Below are positions 1 to 8,100 of a stretch of DNA of 64,000 bases, one piece after another. Source of the DNA: Synechococcus sp. CC9605 (GTDB taxonomy: Bacteria; Cyanobacteriota; Cyanobacteriia; PCC-6307; Cyanobiaceae); NCBI RefSeq assembly GCF_000012625.1, contig NC_007516.1, positions 2,170,001 through 2,234,000 of the forward strand, in the 5' to 3' direction. The notes below the pieces were generated by a model, which saw only the letters and a program-made list of their open reading frames with translations, did not search any database and was not told the origin of the DNA. A program made the position numbers and the translations under genes. Position 1 is the stretch's first letter; each line of letters begins with the position of its first letter.

Positions 1-2
1 GT

Positions 3-920
3 CGCCTGATCCGTTTGATGCGGCACCGGCGTCGCTTTGATCTGATCCTGGTGGTGGGCGATGTGATCCCTGTGATCGCGGCATGGCTCAGCCAACGCCC
101 TGTGGCGACCTATCTGGTGGCCTACTCCAGCCACTACGAAGGGACGCTGCGGCTGCCCTGGCCCTGCGCCGCTCTGTTGAAAAGCCAGCGGTTCAAAGCG
201 GTGTACAGCCGCGATCAACGCACCGCCAAGGACCTCAGCGGGCAACTGCAACGGCCGGTGAGCTTCCTGGGCAATCCATTCATGGATTCGGTGCTCACAG
301 CAGCCGCCCCGCCGCCCAGCAGCATGCCACGCGTCGGTCTGCTGCCCGGCAGCCGCCGACCGGAATTGGAACAGAACCTGCAGCTCTTGCTGCGGCTGAT
401 CGAGCTGCTGCCGAGCACAGTGCGCTGCAACATGGATCTGGCCCTGGTGCCCAGCCTGGATGACAACAGCTTGCGGCAGCTCAGCGAACGATGCGGCTGG
501 CACTTGGAGAACGGCGTGCTGGAACGTGAGGGAGCCCGGGCGATCAACGTTCGCCGCGGGGCCTTCCGTGCCGTGCTGCAGCACAGCGATCTGGTGATCG
601 GCATGGCAGGTACCGCCATCGAACAGGCCGTTGGCCTGGCCAAACCGGTGCTGCAGGTGCCGGGCCAAGGGCCTCAATTCACAGCAGCATTCGCTGAAGC
701 CCAACGGCGCCTGCTCGGGCCCACGGTGTTCTGCGCCGACGGAGAAAGTGGCAGCCGTGAGGCTTTGGAGAGAACAGCGGAGCTGGCCATGGCTCTGCTT
801 GAGCGTGCGCGACGGGATCCTGGCTTGCAGCGGCAATGCCGAGAAGAAGCCAAATGGCGCCTCGGAGAAGCGGGCGGTGGCCTGAGAATGGCGACAGCGA
901 TCGATGCCCTGCTGCCATGA
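3..920 (+). CDS. Lipid-A-disaccharide-synthase-like glycosyltransferase, 5' truncated
   Basis: The reading frame is open to the first base of the window, so the N-terminus lies outside it. The visible 305 or so residues resemble the cyanobacterial lipid-A-disaccharide synthase-related family (TIGR03492 type). They include a VVGD segment, a GLLPGSRRPELEQN stretch typical of the nucleotide-sugar binding lobe of GT-B folds, and a late IGMAGTAIEQAVGLAKPVLQVPG donor-binding loop. The likely role is sugar transfer to an envelope lipid; the substrate cannot be told from the sequence. Its stop codon overlaps the start of the next gene (ATGA), which suggests translational coupling. Family assignment is fairly sure, function is not. 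Confidence 0.7.
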   Translation, partial: RLIRLMRHRRRFDLILVVGDVIPVIAAWLSQRPVATYLVAYSSHYEGTLRLPWPCAALLKSQRFKAVYSRDQRTAKDLSGQLQRPVSFLGNPFMDSVLTAAAPPPSSMPRVGLLPGSRRPELEQNLQLLLRLIELLPSTVRCNMDLALVPSLDDNSLRQLSERCGWHLENGVLEREGARAINVRRGAFRAVLQHSDLVIGMAGTAIEQAVGLAKPVLQVPGQGPQFTAAFAEAQRRLLGPTVFCADGESGSREALERTAELAMALLERARRDPGLQRQCREEAKWRLGEAGGGLRMATAIDALLP

Positions 921-1189
921 GTGCCCCTTTAGAACCGGCCTGGAAGCGCTGGCTCGACCGGCTGCTGATGGTGAATGTGCTGCTGGTGTTTGTCGGCGCT
1001 GGGGTCTTCGCCGTTGCCGTGGTGCGTCAGGGCCAAGGCAATAACTGGCTGATGGACCGGGTTCAAGTGCTGTGGCAACCCCTGTTCGCCCCAGCCATCA
1101 GCCTGCTAATAATGGCGGCCCTGGTGAGCGGCATCTTCAGCTGGTGGCAGCGGCGAGTGCTGAAGCCAGATCGGGGTAGCGGAAGCTGA
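917..1189 (+). CDS. Small two-helix membrane protein, unknown function
   Basis: A 90-residue protein starting at the ATG that overlaps the previous stop codon. It has two hydrophobic stretches, about residues 17-36 (LLMVNVLLVFVGAGVFAVAV) and 55-72, joined by a short loop, and a basic C-terminus (QRRVLKPDR), so it is probably an inner-membrane hairpin with a cytoplasmic tail. I do not recognise the family. The coupling to the glycosyltransferase suggests it may be a partner or a membrane anchor for it. Its last 53 bp overlap the convergent epimerase gene on the other strand. Confidence 0.6.
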   Translation: MSAPLEPAWKRWLDRLLMVNVLLVFVGAGVFAVAVVRQGQGNNWLMDRVQVLWQPLFAPAISLLIMAALVSGIFSWWQRRVLKPDRGSGS

Positions 1190-2066
1190 AGTTCAAGCCT
1201 TCAAGCCGTTCCGACGCAACCTGCTGGCCCTCCAACACCACCTTGGCGCCGTCCCCCAGAAGCACCTGAAGCACTGGAGCTGGCACCGGCAACAAACTCG
1301 GACGGCCCAGGCTGCGCCCCAGCTGCTTGGAGAAGGCCGTCATCGAGACGGGCTCGGGAGCCACGGCATTGATCACGCCACTCCAGCTCTCGTCCGTGAG
1401 GGATTGGAGGATCAGGGCGCAGAGGTCGCTGCGGTGGATCCAACTCATCCACTGCCGGCCACTGCCGATTGGACCGCCAAACCCTGTGCGGAACACCGGA
1501 AGCATTTTTCCGAGTGCGCCGCCGTCGGCCGCCAGCACGATGCCGATCCGCAGGGTGACCTGCCGTACCGCAGACGGCACCGCCTCAGCCGCCGCTTCCC
1601 AGCGCTCACACAAGCTCGCAAGGAAGTCGTCGCCTGGGTTGCTTGATTCGAGAAAACGCTTGTCCAGGCTGGATCCATAGAAACCAATTGCCGAGGCATT
1701 CACCAGCACTTTTGGTGGTGTTGCACAGGCCTTGATCGCTTTCACCAAATGAGAGGTCGTTTCCAGCCGGCTGGTTTCAAGCAGCTGCCGATGGGTCGGG
1801 GTCCAACGTTTCTCGGCAATCGGTTCCCCCGCCAGATTGACCACCGCATCGGCCTGATTGAGGGCATCCAACAGCCCGGCGTCGGCCCAGGTGCTGCTGC
1901 TGGCAGGGTCGAACTGCATCCAGGTCAGTCGCCCATCTGCCCGTTCAGCGTCGTAGCCGCGGGCCAACCGGCGGCTGACCACCGTGAGCTGAAGCCCGGC
2001 CTGAAGCAGGAGCGGCAGGAGCTCACGGCCAACAAAACCAGTGCAGCCAAACAGCAGCAGACGCAT
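1137..2066 (-). CDS. TIGR01777-family NAD(P)-binding epimerase (YfcH/SulA-like)
   Basis: A 309-residue extended short-chain dehydrogenase/reductase. The Rossmann dinucleotide motif GCTGFVG is at residues 7-13, followed by VVNLAGEPIAEKRW and SAIGFYG, which carries the conserved tyrosine of the catalytic region. The C-terminus has the PVPAPVLQVLLGDGAKVVLEGQ segment characteristic of the TIGR01777 (formerly SulA-like) family, and the length is usual for it. The substrate is unknown; in cyanobacteria and plastids homologues have been linked loosely to cell division. The start is the only ATG before the conserved MRLLLFG. The 3' end overlaps the convergent small membrane protein. Confidence 0.85.
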   Translation of the reverse strand: MRLLLFGCTGFVGRELLPLLLQAGLQLTVVSRRLARGYDAERADGRLTWMQFDPASSSTWADAGLLDALNQADAVVNLAGEPIAEKRWTPTHRQLLETSRLETTSHLVKAIKACATPPKVLVNASAIGFYGSSLDKRFLESSNPGDDFLASLCERWEAAAEAVPSAVRQVTLRIGIVLAADGGALGKMLPVFRTGFGGPIGSGRQWMSWIHRSDLCALILQSLTDESWSGVINAVAPEPVSMTAFSKQLGRSLGRPSLLPVPAPVLQVLLGDGAKVVLEGQQVASERLEGLNFSFRYPDLASALAAATS

Positions 2067-2148
2067 GAAAGCGGGGGTGTTGCGGCTGGGAGGCTAAGGG
2101 GATTCGTGGGCGATTGGTTTTAGCCTGGTGCCATCACCTTCCCCTGTC

Positions 2149-2403
2149 ATGGCTGAATCCGACGCCGCTGCCCCCGCCAAGGCCAAGCCTGCTGCGCTGC
2201 GCAAAGGTGCCTTGGTCAAGGTGAACAGAGCCGCCTACAGCTCCAGCCTTGAGGCTGGAGCCAGCGATCCAACAGCACCCGACTACATCTTTGAAGGTCC
2301 TGGCGAGCTGCTGGTGGTGAAAGGGGACTACGGCCAAGTGCGCTGGAACCGTCCGGTGCCCGATGTGTGGCTGCGAATGGATCAGCTGGAAGCCTGCTCC
2401 TGA
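2149..2403 (+). CDS. ndhO: NAD(P)H-quinone oxidoreductase subunit O
   Basis: An 84-residue protein that matches NdhO, an oxyphotosynthesis-specific peripheral subunit of cyanobacterial NDH-1. The diagnostic parts are [12 protein letters not shown], the [11 protein letters not shown] stretch and the end with [16 protein letters not shown]. The start is the ATG of MAESD; a GTG 21 bp upstream would only add PSPSPV. The N-terminal 25 residues are an Ala/Lys-rich extension. The 3' end overlaps the convergent glycosyltransferase gene by 22 bp. In known complexes NdhO sits on the cytoplasmic arm near the ferredoxin site and affects cyclic electron flow. Confidence 0.9.
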   Translation: MAESDAAAPAKAKPAALRKGALVKVNRAAYSSSLEAGASDPTAPDYIFEGPGELLVVKGDYGQVRWNRPVPDVWLRMDQLEACS

Positions 2404-4448
2404 TCTTGATCTTGGTTGGAGGCAGGCTCCAGGGCCTCCTCCACGGCTGTGATGGCCGCTGGGACTGAGGTGCTGGCGGCAGGGATGCGCCAAACAGCAC
2501 CGGAGAGCACACCGCTGAGATCCCCCAGCGCCGCCAGCACAGGATTCGAAACACTGGCGCCATCCGCAGCAGCGGCGGCCTGCCAGGGATTCCACCCTGC
2601 AAGGTTGACCACACTGCGGTAGGCCGCTGGCCAGGGGTTATCGGGCAACAGCCGTTGCAAGACCTCGAACTGCTCTGACGCCTGCGAGGGGCGGTTTCCC
2701 AGCACCGCCAGCAGAGCAAGGGTCCAACGCGGTTGCACAGCATCGGGATCCTGCGCCAAGGCCGCCAAGGCCTCAGAACGCACCGGATCCCGGTAGCTGA
2801 AATGGCCATCGAGCATGTGCTCCTGCCCCACCGCAGCGAACACCGGATCCAGCCCCAGCGGCCCTGCCGCCAGGCCAGCGGCGAGGACGGGGAAGCGCTG
2901 CGCAAAGGAAGGGCCTGCAATCGGATGCGTCGCGCGGCGGCGCCAGAGGGAATAACTCCCCCCCTTGGGGCGCTCAAATTGATGCAATGGCTCGAACACA
3001 CCGCTGCTGCGCACGGCTTGATCCAGCTTTCGCGCCGCTTTGCGCACTGATCCCTGGTTCCCTTCCGCCAACACCACCCATTCAGCCCGAGCCAGCACTG
3101 GCTCACGGTCCTGGCGGCTGCCCCCCAGCTGCCGGCCAACGGTCTGCCCCCCGTGGCGACGGCCGTAGAAGCTGACGTTGTGCTGGTTGAGATCGGAGGT
3201 GCTGGGCACCACGATCAAGGTGGAGGGAGGCGTGCTGGGGTCTCCACCACCGGCAGCCTTCACCAGCGCCTCCACCGGCCCACGGGGCCGGTCGTCAAAG
3301 CGATGTAGCTGATGGGCCCAGCCCGCCGGAACACAGGCCAGCAGCCCAGCACCGAATAGGGGCCACACCAGCCTCGAACGCCTGGCCTCCAACCAGTAGC
3401 CCCATTGCCACCACCCACGGGCCAAGAGCAAAAGCAGAGAGGGGAGCAGGGGAGCGATGTAGCGGTCGCCTTTGTTGGGGCTCAACGTGGTGAGCACCCA
3501 GGCCGCCACCAAATTGATCAGGAGCCAGCGCCAGGACCAGGAGTGATCGCTGGAGTGCTGCTGACGCTGCCAGCACCAAAGCAGCAGCCCCGACAACCCC
3601 ACCAGCAACAGAACGCTGCCGAGCTGCTCCGGCAACAAGCGCGGGTACCACAACCAACTGGCCAGACTGAGCACGCCAGGATCCCCTTCCAGGGCCGCCG
3701 ACTCGAACACGGCCCGGTTGGTGCCGCCGAGGCTAGTGATCCAGTTGTGACGCAACCAGGGACCAATTAACGCCGCCATGAGCACAGGTAGCAGCAGGGC
3801 TTGCCGCAACCAAGGGCCTCCCCGCCGCAACGCCAATCCCGCAGCCCAGAGTCCCCCAGGCACAAGCACAAGCAGGGCGCTTTGCTTCACCAGCACCGCA
3901 GCGATGGCTGCCAGGGTGCAACACCAGGCCTGCCTCCAGCGGCCACCGCTCTTCGGATCGCACCAGACCCCGAGACGCCAGATCGCCAGACTGCAACACG
4001 CCACCAGGGCCATCTCCAGCACGTAGTCCGTGCGCAGATCCAGAAAAGCCGGCGTCAATGCCGCCAACAGGCAGGCGATCAAGGCCAGGCCATCCCCCTG
4101 CAGCCGTCGTCCCCAGCCCGCCATCACCATCAGAAGCAAACCGTGCCAGAGGCTCAAGCTCCAGGCCGCTTGCTCCGGGGCATCACCACTCAGGGCCATC
4201 ACGCTGCCGTTCACCAGCGAGGCCAGGGGCGGAATCTTCGGCGAGAGATCCAGCAACGCCTGCCAACCCTGCCAACCGCCACCGGGAAGCAGGCCCAAGG
4301 CGCGGCCATGGTCCATGGCGCTGTTGAGGTAGTCGGCCTGATCCCAGGCGGGAACCCCGGTCTGCAGCGTCCACCAGAGCCGATCCACCAGGGTGGAGAG
4401 CACCCAGATCAAGGCAACCGAAGCCCAGAAACGCCAGCGCTGCTTCAC
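2382..4448 (-). CDS. GT-C family (PMT_2/ArnT-like) glycosyltransferase with C-terminal helical domain
   Basis: A 688-residue integral membrane protein. Residues 1-490 have about 10-12 hydrophobic helices and a first periplasmic loop [17 protein letters not shown], the acidic loop expected of GT-C transferases that use polyprenyl-phosphate sugars. A soluble segment with FYGRRHGGQ follows. The last 190 residues or so (from [10 protein letters not shown]) are alanine- and leucine-rich helices with a TPR-like feel ([32 protein letters not shown]). Start is GTG, overlapping the stop of the J-domain gene by 4 bp, so it ends a leftward cysK-DnaJ-GT chain. Acceptor unknown. Confidence 0.7.
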   Translation of the reverse strand: MKQRWRFWASVALIWVLSTLVDRLWWTLQTGVPAWDQADYLNSAMDHGRALGLLPGGGWQGWQALLDLSPKIPPLASLVNGSVMALSGDAPEQAAWSLSLWHGLLLMVMAGWGRRLQGDGLALIACLLAALTPAFLDLRTDYVLEMALVACCSLAIWRLGVWCDPKSGGRWRQAWCCTLAAIAAVLVKQSALLVLVPGGLWAAGLALRRGGPWLRQALLLPVLMAALIGPWLRHNWITSLGGTNRAVFESAALEGDPGVLSLASWLWYPRLLPEQLGSVLLLVGLSGLLLWCWQRQQHSSDHSWSWRWLLINLVAAWVLTTLSPNKGDRYIAPLLPSLLLLLARGWWQWGYWLEARRSRLVWPLFGAGLLACVPAGWAHQLHRFDDRPRGPVEALVKAAGGGDPSTPPSTLIVVPSTSDLNQHNVSFYGRRHGGQTVGRQLGGSRQDREPVLARAEWVVLAEGNQGSVRKAARKLDQAVRSSGVFEPLHQFERPKGGSYSLWRRRATHPIAGPSFAQRFPVLAAGLAAGPLGLDPVFAAVGQEHMLDGHFSYRDPVRSEALAALAQDPDAVQPRWTLALLAVLGNRPSQASEQFEVLQRLLPDNPWPAAYRSVVNLAGWNPWQAAAAADGASVSNPVLAALGDLSGVLSGAVWRIPAASTSVPAAITAVEEALEPASNQDQDQEQASS

Positions 4449-5113
4449 ACGATCTCCAAGCGACGCCGTTCATCCTGGAGGCGCTTGCGTCGCTGCTTGG
4501 CCTCCCGCAGCATCTCGCGACCATCGTGGAGATACCCATCCACGTAGCCCATGGTGTAACGCTCCAGTTCGGCCAGAGCGTCCTCCACTTCGGAGAGGCA
4601 GTGATACAGGCTCAAACCGAAGCCACGGGCCGAGGCCGGCGTGGGCAACGACTGGAACAGTTGCTTGACCTTGTCCATCCGGCGTCCGCTCGCCTCGAGA
4701 TAGCTGCAGAACGCCTCCATTAGCTCGTCGTCGTAAGGATCAGCCGACAGTGCCTTGAGTTGCTTAGGGAAGGGATTGATGACCTCACCGAGCATGCGAT
4801 CGATCGGGGCGTAGACCCGTCGCAGCCACTCCACCAGGGCATCATCGGCGGCCAAAGCACGATCGTGGGCACGGCTGGCCCGGCGCAGATCCGTCGGCGA
4901 TGCAGCCCGGGCCGGCTGGGGCCGCGTGCGATCAAAGGCCTTACGGCGCTCGGCATCCCCGAGAACTTCCCAGGCGGCATTGAGGGCCAGCATCTGCTGG
5001 TCGTCGCCACCGGCATCGGGATGGTGCTGCTTCACCAGCTGGCGGTAGGCCGCCTTGATCTCAGCGTTGCTGGCGGTGCTGCTGACACCGAGCACGGCAT
5101 AGGGATCGCTCAC
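4445..5113 (-). CDS. J-domain (DnaJ-like) co-chaperone
   Basis: A 222-residue protein with an N-terminal J domain at residues 3-65: [20 protein letters not shown], the invariant HPD at 31-33, and the final helix with [13 protein letters not shown]. The rest has no Gly/Phe region or zinc finger, so it is not a full DnaJ; it is charged and helical ([20 protein letters not shown]) and probably binds a client. It should stimulate a DnaK ATPase. GTG start overlaps the cysK stop (GTGA), and its own stop overlaps the next start, so all three genes are likely one transcript. Confidence 0.85.
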   Translation of the reverse strand: MSDPYAVLGVSSTASNAEIKAAYRQLVKQHHPDAGGDDQQMLALNAAWEVLGDAERRKAFDRTRPQPARAASPTDLRRASRAHDRALAADDALVEWLRRVYAPIDRMLGEVINPFPKQLKALSADPYDDELMEAFCSYLEASGRRMDKVKQLFQSLPTPASARGFGLSLYHCLSEVEDALAELERYTMGYVDGYLHDGREMLREAKQRRKRLQDERRRLEIV

Positions 5114-6078
5114 AGCTGACCATCCCTCCGGGCCGGCAGCTGCGAAGCAGCACTGAACATCGGGGTGGAGAGGTAGCGCTCGCCATAACTAGCCAGCATC
5201 ACCACCAGGCGTTTGCCCACCATGGCGGGGTCCTGGCCCACCCGCAGAGCCGCAGCCATGGCCGCGCCACTGCTGATGCCACAGAGCAGACCTTCCTCAC
5301 GGGCCAGGCGCCGGCCCACTTGCATGGCCTCCTCATCGCTCACCGTGAGGATCGAGTCGATCCGATCCAATTCCAACACCGCAGGCACAAAACCAGCCCC
5401 GATCCCCTGAATGCGATGGGCCCCAGGAGGCTTGCCAGACAGCACGGCACTGGCCTCGGGCTCTACGGCAATTACCTGAAGCTGCGGCTGCCGCTGTTTC
5501 AACAGCCGGGCACAACCGGTGATGGTGCCGCCGGTGCCCACCCCCGCCACAAAGGCATCGATCTGGCCCTCGGTATCGCGCCAGATCTCCTCCGCCGTGG
5601 TGCGTTCATGCACGGCTGGATTGGCGGGGTTGTCGAACTGCTGCAGCAGATAGGCATTGGGAATCTCATCCACCAACTCCTTGGCCAGGGCGATCGCCCC
5701 ATTCATGCCCTGGGCACCGTCGGTGAGCTGCAACTCGGCCCCATAGGCCCGCAGCATCGCGCGACGCTCCGTGCTCATAGTGTCCGGCATGGTGAGGATC
5801 AGCCGGTACCCCCGGGCCGCCGCCACCATGGCCAGGGCGATGCCGGTGTTGCCACTGGTGGGCTCCACCAGCACCGTTCGGCCTGGAATGATCGTGCCGG
5901 ATTGCTCCGCCTCCAACACCATGGCGCTGGCGATGCGGTCTTTCACCGAGGCGGAGGGATTAAAGCTCTCCAACTTGGCCAGGATCTCGGCCTGGCAGCC
6001 GCAGGCCTGGGGCAGACGGTTCAACCGCACGAGGGGCGTGCCACCGATCAAGGCTGTGATGTCAGGAGCAATGCTCAT
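5110..6078 (-). CDS. cysK: Cysteine synthase (O-acetylserine sulfhydrylase)
   Basis: A 322-residue PLP enzyme of the usual length for CysK. It makes L-cysteine from O-acetylserine and sulfide. The PLP lysine lies in SASVKDRIA (K46), the substrate loop is TSGNTG at 74-79, the phosphate-binding loop is [10 protein letters not shown] near residue 180, and the C-terminal serine motif is CGISSGAA. The late motif reads [11 protein letters not shown]. It is the first gene of a leftward chain with 4-bp overlaps into a J-domain gene. CysC, the sulfate-activation kinase, is elsewhere in the window (about 60 kb). Confidence 0.95.
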   Translation of the reverse strand: MSIAPDITALIGGTPLVRLNRLPQACGCQAEILAKLESFNPSASVKDRIASAMVLEAEQSGTIIPGRTVLVEPTSGNTGIALAMVAAARGYRLILTMPDTMSTERRAMLRAYGAELQLTDGAQGMNGAIALAKELVDEIPNAYLLQQFDNPANPAVHERTTAEEIWRDTEGQIDAFVAGVGTGGTITGCARLLKQRQPQLQVIAVEPEASAVLSGKPPGAHRIQGIGAGFVPAVLELDRIDSILTVSDEEAMQVGRRLAREEGLLCGISSGAAMAAALRVGQDPAMVGKRLVVMLASYGERYLSTPMFSAASQLPARRDGQL

Positions 6079-6106
6079 GGCTGCAGCTTGCCCGCAGAAC
6101 GGCCAT

Positions 6107-6135
6107 AAAAAAAGCCCTCCACAAGGGGAGGGCTT
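6107..6135 (-). terminator. Rho-independent terminator of the first porin gene
   Basis: On the minus strand an AAGCCCTCC / GGAGGGCTT stem with a short loop is followed by a run of seven T. It lies 58 bp beyond the stop of the leftward porin at 6193-7878 and before cysK, so it ends the porin transcript. Confidence 0.9.
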
Positions 6136-6192
6136 GAGATGTGGGTGTGAGGAAGGGTGTTCTGAAGGCCCAACCGAAGCTGGGCCCAGTGA

Positions 6193-7878
6193 TCAGAACT
6201 TGAAGGTGGTCTGCACCAGGCCACCGAAGACGCCGAGGGACTTGTAGTCGCCGTTGACGTTCTGGGTGTTGTCACCGAAGGGACGGCTCAGCCAGTACAC
6301 AGCAGGGGTGATCTGGATGTTGTCGGTGACCTGGAAGCTGTACCAGAGCTCCATGGCGTAACCACCGTCAGCCACAAAGCCGTCTTCAACGTCATAGACG
6401 AACTGAGGCTGGCCCACGGCATAGCCCAGGGCATTGCCTTCGAGGAAGACATCGTTCCAGGTCAGACCCACCATCCAGCTGGCCATGGCCCGCTTATTGG
6501 TGTTGTCCTTCCAGGCATCGTTGCCGTTGAGGTAAGAGGCACCAACACCAGCGCTAATGGAAGGCATCCAGCCGGACTCCTCAGGACTCCAGAAGCCATG
6601 GAAAGACCAGCTGTGGCTGTCTGCGTTGGTGCGCTCGTCCTTACCGTCGACCTCAACGGTGCAAGGGGTGCCATAGGAGTCGCCGAGGGCAAACTGAGTA
6701 CCGGTCCGGAACCTGGCACCACACTGGCCGTAGCGATAACCGGCGGCCAAGCCCCACTGCTTGTTGCCGAAGGCAATCTGCGTGGTGATGTTGCCTTCGG
6801 AGTTGTCGGTCATGAAGCCACCCGTGTTGGGATTGCTGTCATTGCCCTCTCCCCAATCAGCCACATAACTGGCTGACAATGTGAAGTAGGGGTTGCCCTT
6901 CTCAACCTGCTTTTTGTTGCTGTAGAAAGCTCCGAAACCAGCACCGGTTTCCTTGTTCCAGACACCGGGAGTACCCAGGGAACCACCAAAGAAATCAAGC
7001 ACCTTGTCCCCGCCCCTGGCGTAGGCGCTGGCCTTGTAGCCCATCATCTCGGTGTTTCGGGTCGTAGGACCAACCTGGACGGTGAAGCTGTTGCCGAGTG
7101 GGAATCGATAGTAAAAACGATCGACTAGTAAGACATTATTGGTATCAAAATAGACATTAAGACTGCCGGGCCAATAAACAAATGGAGCCGCCTCAAACAC
7201 GTTGTACATGTTCCCGGCGCGCAGACGGGTGTACAGCAGATCCTTGCCGCTGAAAGAGGTCTTCAGCGCAAGACGCACGTCATAGCTGAAGGAGAAGCCG
7301 CCATATTTCGCGTTCCAGTCATCACGGGCACCCTTCTCTCCACCGGTGTTGTAGTTGTCACCTTTGGCGCGTGTCGCACCAGCCACCCAGTTACTTGTGC
7401 CACTGAGCTTGGTGGTGGTGGAGAACTGGGTGGCTTCCAGTTCGCCGACGCGGGCCTCGAGGCCGTCAACGCGACCCTTGAGGATGGCCAGCTCGGTTTC
7501 GAATTCCTTGAGCAGACGACGCAGCTCGTCGGTCACTTCAGTGATCCGGTCGAGGCAGGCGTTCAGCAGGGCAGCCGCTTCGTAGCGGGTCATCGCCCGG
7601 TTGCCACGGAAGGTGCCGTTGGGGTAGCCGGCGACGCAGCCGTAGGTCTCCACCAGGTTGGCCAGAGCCTGATAGGCCCAGTCGGTGGGGTAAACGTCAG
7701 AGAATTGGGTAACGCTGGTGACCTGATCAAGGCTGTTGCCACTGGCAGTAGCCGCGTAATCAGAAACGTCGTTGATGTTCAGCTCGGCGGCATTGGCTGC
7801 TGGGCTGTTGACAACAGCCAAAGGGGCCAGAAGGCCAAGGGCAGCAGGAGCCACCAGCAGTTGCTGGAAAAGCTTCAT
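6193..7878 (-). CDS. SLH-domain porin (SomA/B, OprB-like), first copy
   Basis: A 561-residue outer-membrane porin. Residues 1-32 are a signal peptide (MKLFQQLLVAPAALGLLAP, likely cut after ANA), an SLH domain covers about 57-110 (FSDVYPTDWAYQALANLVE, GCVAGYPNGTFRGNRAMTR), a coiled coil about 113-150 (TDELRRLLKEFETELAILKGRVDGLEARV), and the rest is a beta-barrel of the OprB type ending in aromatic VQTTFKF. Family knowledge: the SLH domain binds peptidoglycan-linked polymer and the barrel admits small solutes and ions. Its ribosome-binding region carries part of the Yfr1-pairing sequence. The N-terminal module is almost identical in DNA to the second porin. Confidence 0.93.
   Translation of the reverse strand: MKLFQQLLVAPAALGLLAPLAVVNSPAANAAELNINDVSDYAATASGNSLDQVTSVTQFSDVYPTDWAYQALANLVETYGCVAGYPNGTFRGNRAMTRYEAAALLNACLDRITEVTDELRRLLKEFETELAILKGRVDGLEARVGELEATQFSTTTKLSGTSNWVAGATRAKGDNYNTGGEKGARDDWNAKYGGFSFSYDVRLALKTSFSGKDLLYTRLRAGNMYNVFEAAPFVYWPGSLNVYFDTNNVLLVDRFYYRFPLGNSFTVQVGPTTRNTEMMGYKASAYARGGDKVLDFFGGSLGTPGVWNKETGAGFGAFYSNKKQVEKGNPYFTLSASYVADWGEGNDSNPNTGGFMTDNSEGNITTQIAFGNKQWGLAAGYRYGQCGARFRTGTQFALGDSYGTPCTVEVDGKDERTNADSHSWSFHGFWSPEESGWMPSISAGVGASYLNGNDAWKDNTNKRAMASWMVGLTWNDVFLEGNALGYAVGQPQFVYDVEDGFVADGGYAMELWYSFQVTDNIQITPAVYWLSRPFGDNTQNVNGDYKSLGVFGGLVQTTFKF
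7406..7729 (-). repeat. Paralogous repeat, copy A (SLH plus coiled-coil module)
   Basis: By my reading this 324-bp block matches 9167-9490 at a constant offset of 1761 bp with only four mismatches (at about 7432, 7516, 7611 and 7711). It encodes the SLH and coiled-coil part of the porin; sequence on both sides, including the barrel, diverges strongly. Confidence 0.9.
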
Positions 7879-7882
7879 TTTG

Positions 7883-7893
7883 GGTTCTCACAC
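7883..7893 (-). promoter_or_regulatory. Putative Yfr1 sRNA pairing site, first porin
   Basis: The mRNA reads GUGUGAGAACC just upstream of the AUG. The GUGUGAG part can pair with the CUCACAC core of the conserved Yfr1 motif ACUCCUCACAC, known from Prochlorococcus to repress porin translation. The match is 7 contiguous pairs, weaker than in the second porin. The position over the ribosome-binding region supports function. Confidence 0.5.
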
Positions 7894-8018
7894 CAAGAGA
7901 AAATGCCGGCAAAGACATGCCAGGTAATTCAGATTAATGGCGCAATTTGCCTCTGTCGATACGATCAGAAAAAGAATTATTAGGGGCTCAATAAAACAAT
8001 TTTCCGATCAAAATTAAT

Positions 8019-8051
8019 CAAAAAAAAAAGCTCCCTACTGAGGTAGGGAGC
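8019..8051 (-). terminator. Rho-independent terminator of the second porin gene
   Basis: On the minus strand a perfect 9-bp GCTCCCTAC / GTAGGGAGC stem with a 4-nt loop is followed by nine T. It starts 50 bp beyond the stop of the second porin and precedes the AT-rich leader of the first, so the two porins have separate transcripts. Confidence 0.92.
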
Positions 8052-8100
8052 AGAAAGACCTAAAAAGAGTGAGACCCGAAAGAGGGCCTCAAACTAAGAA

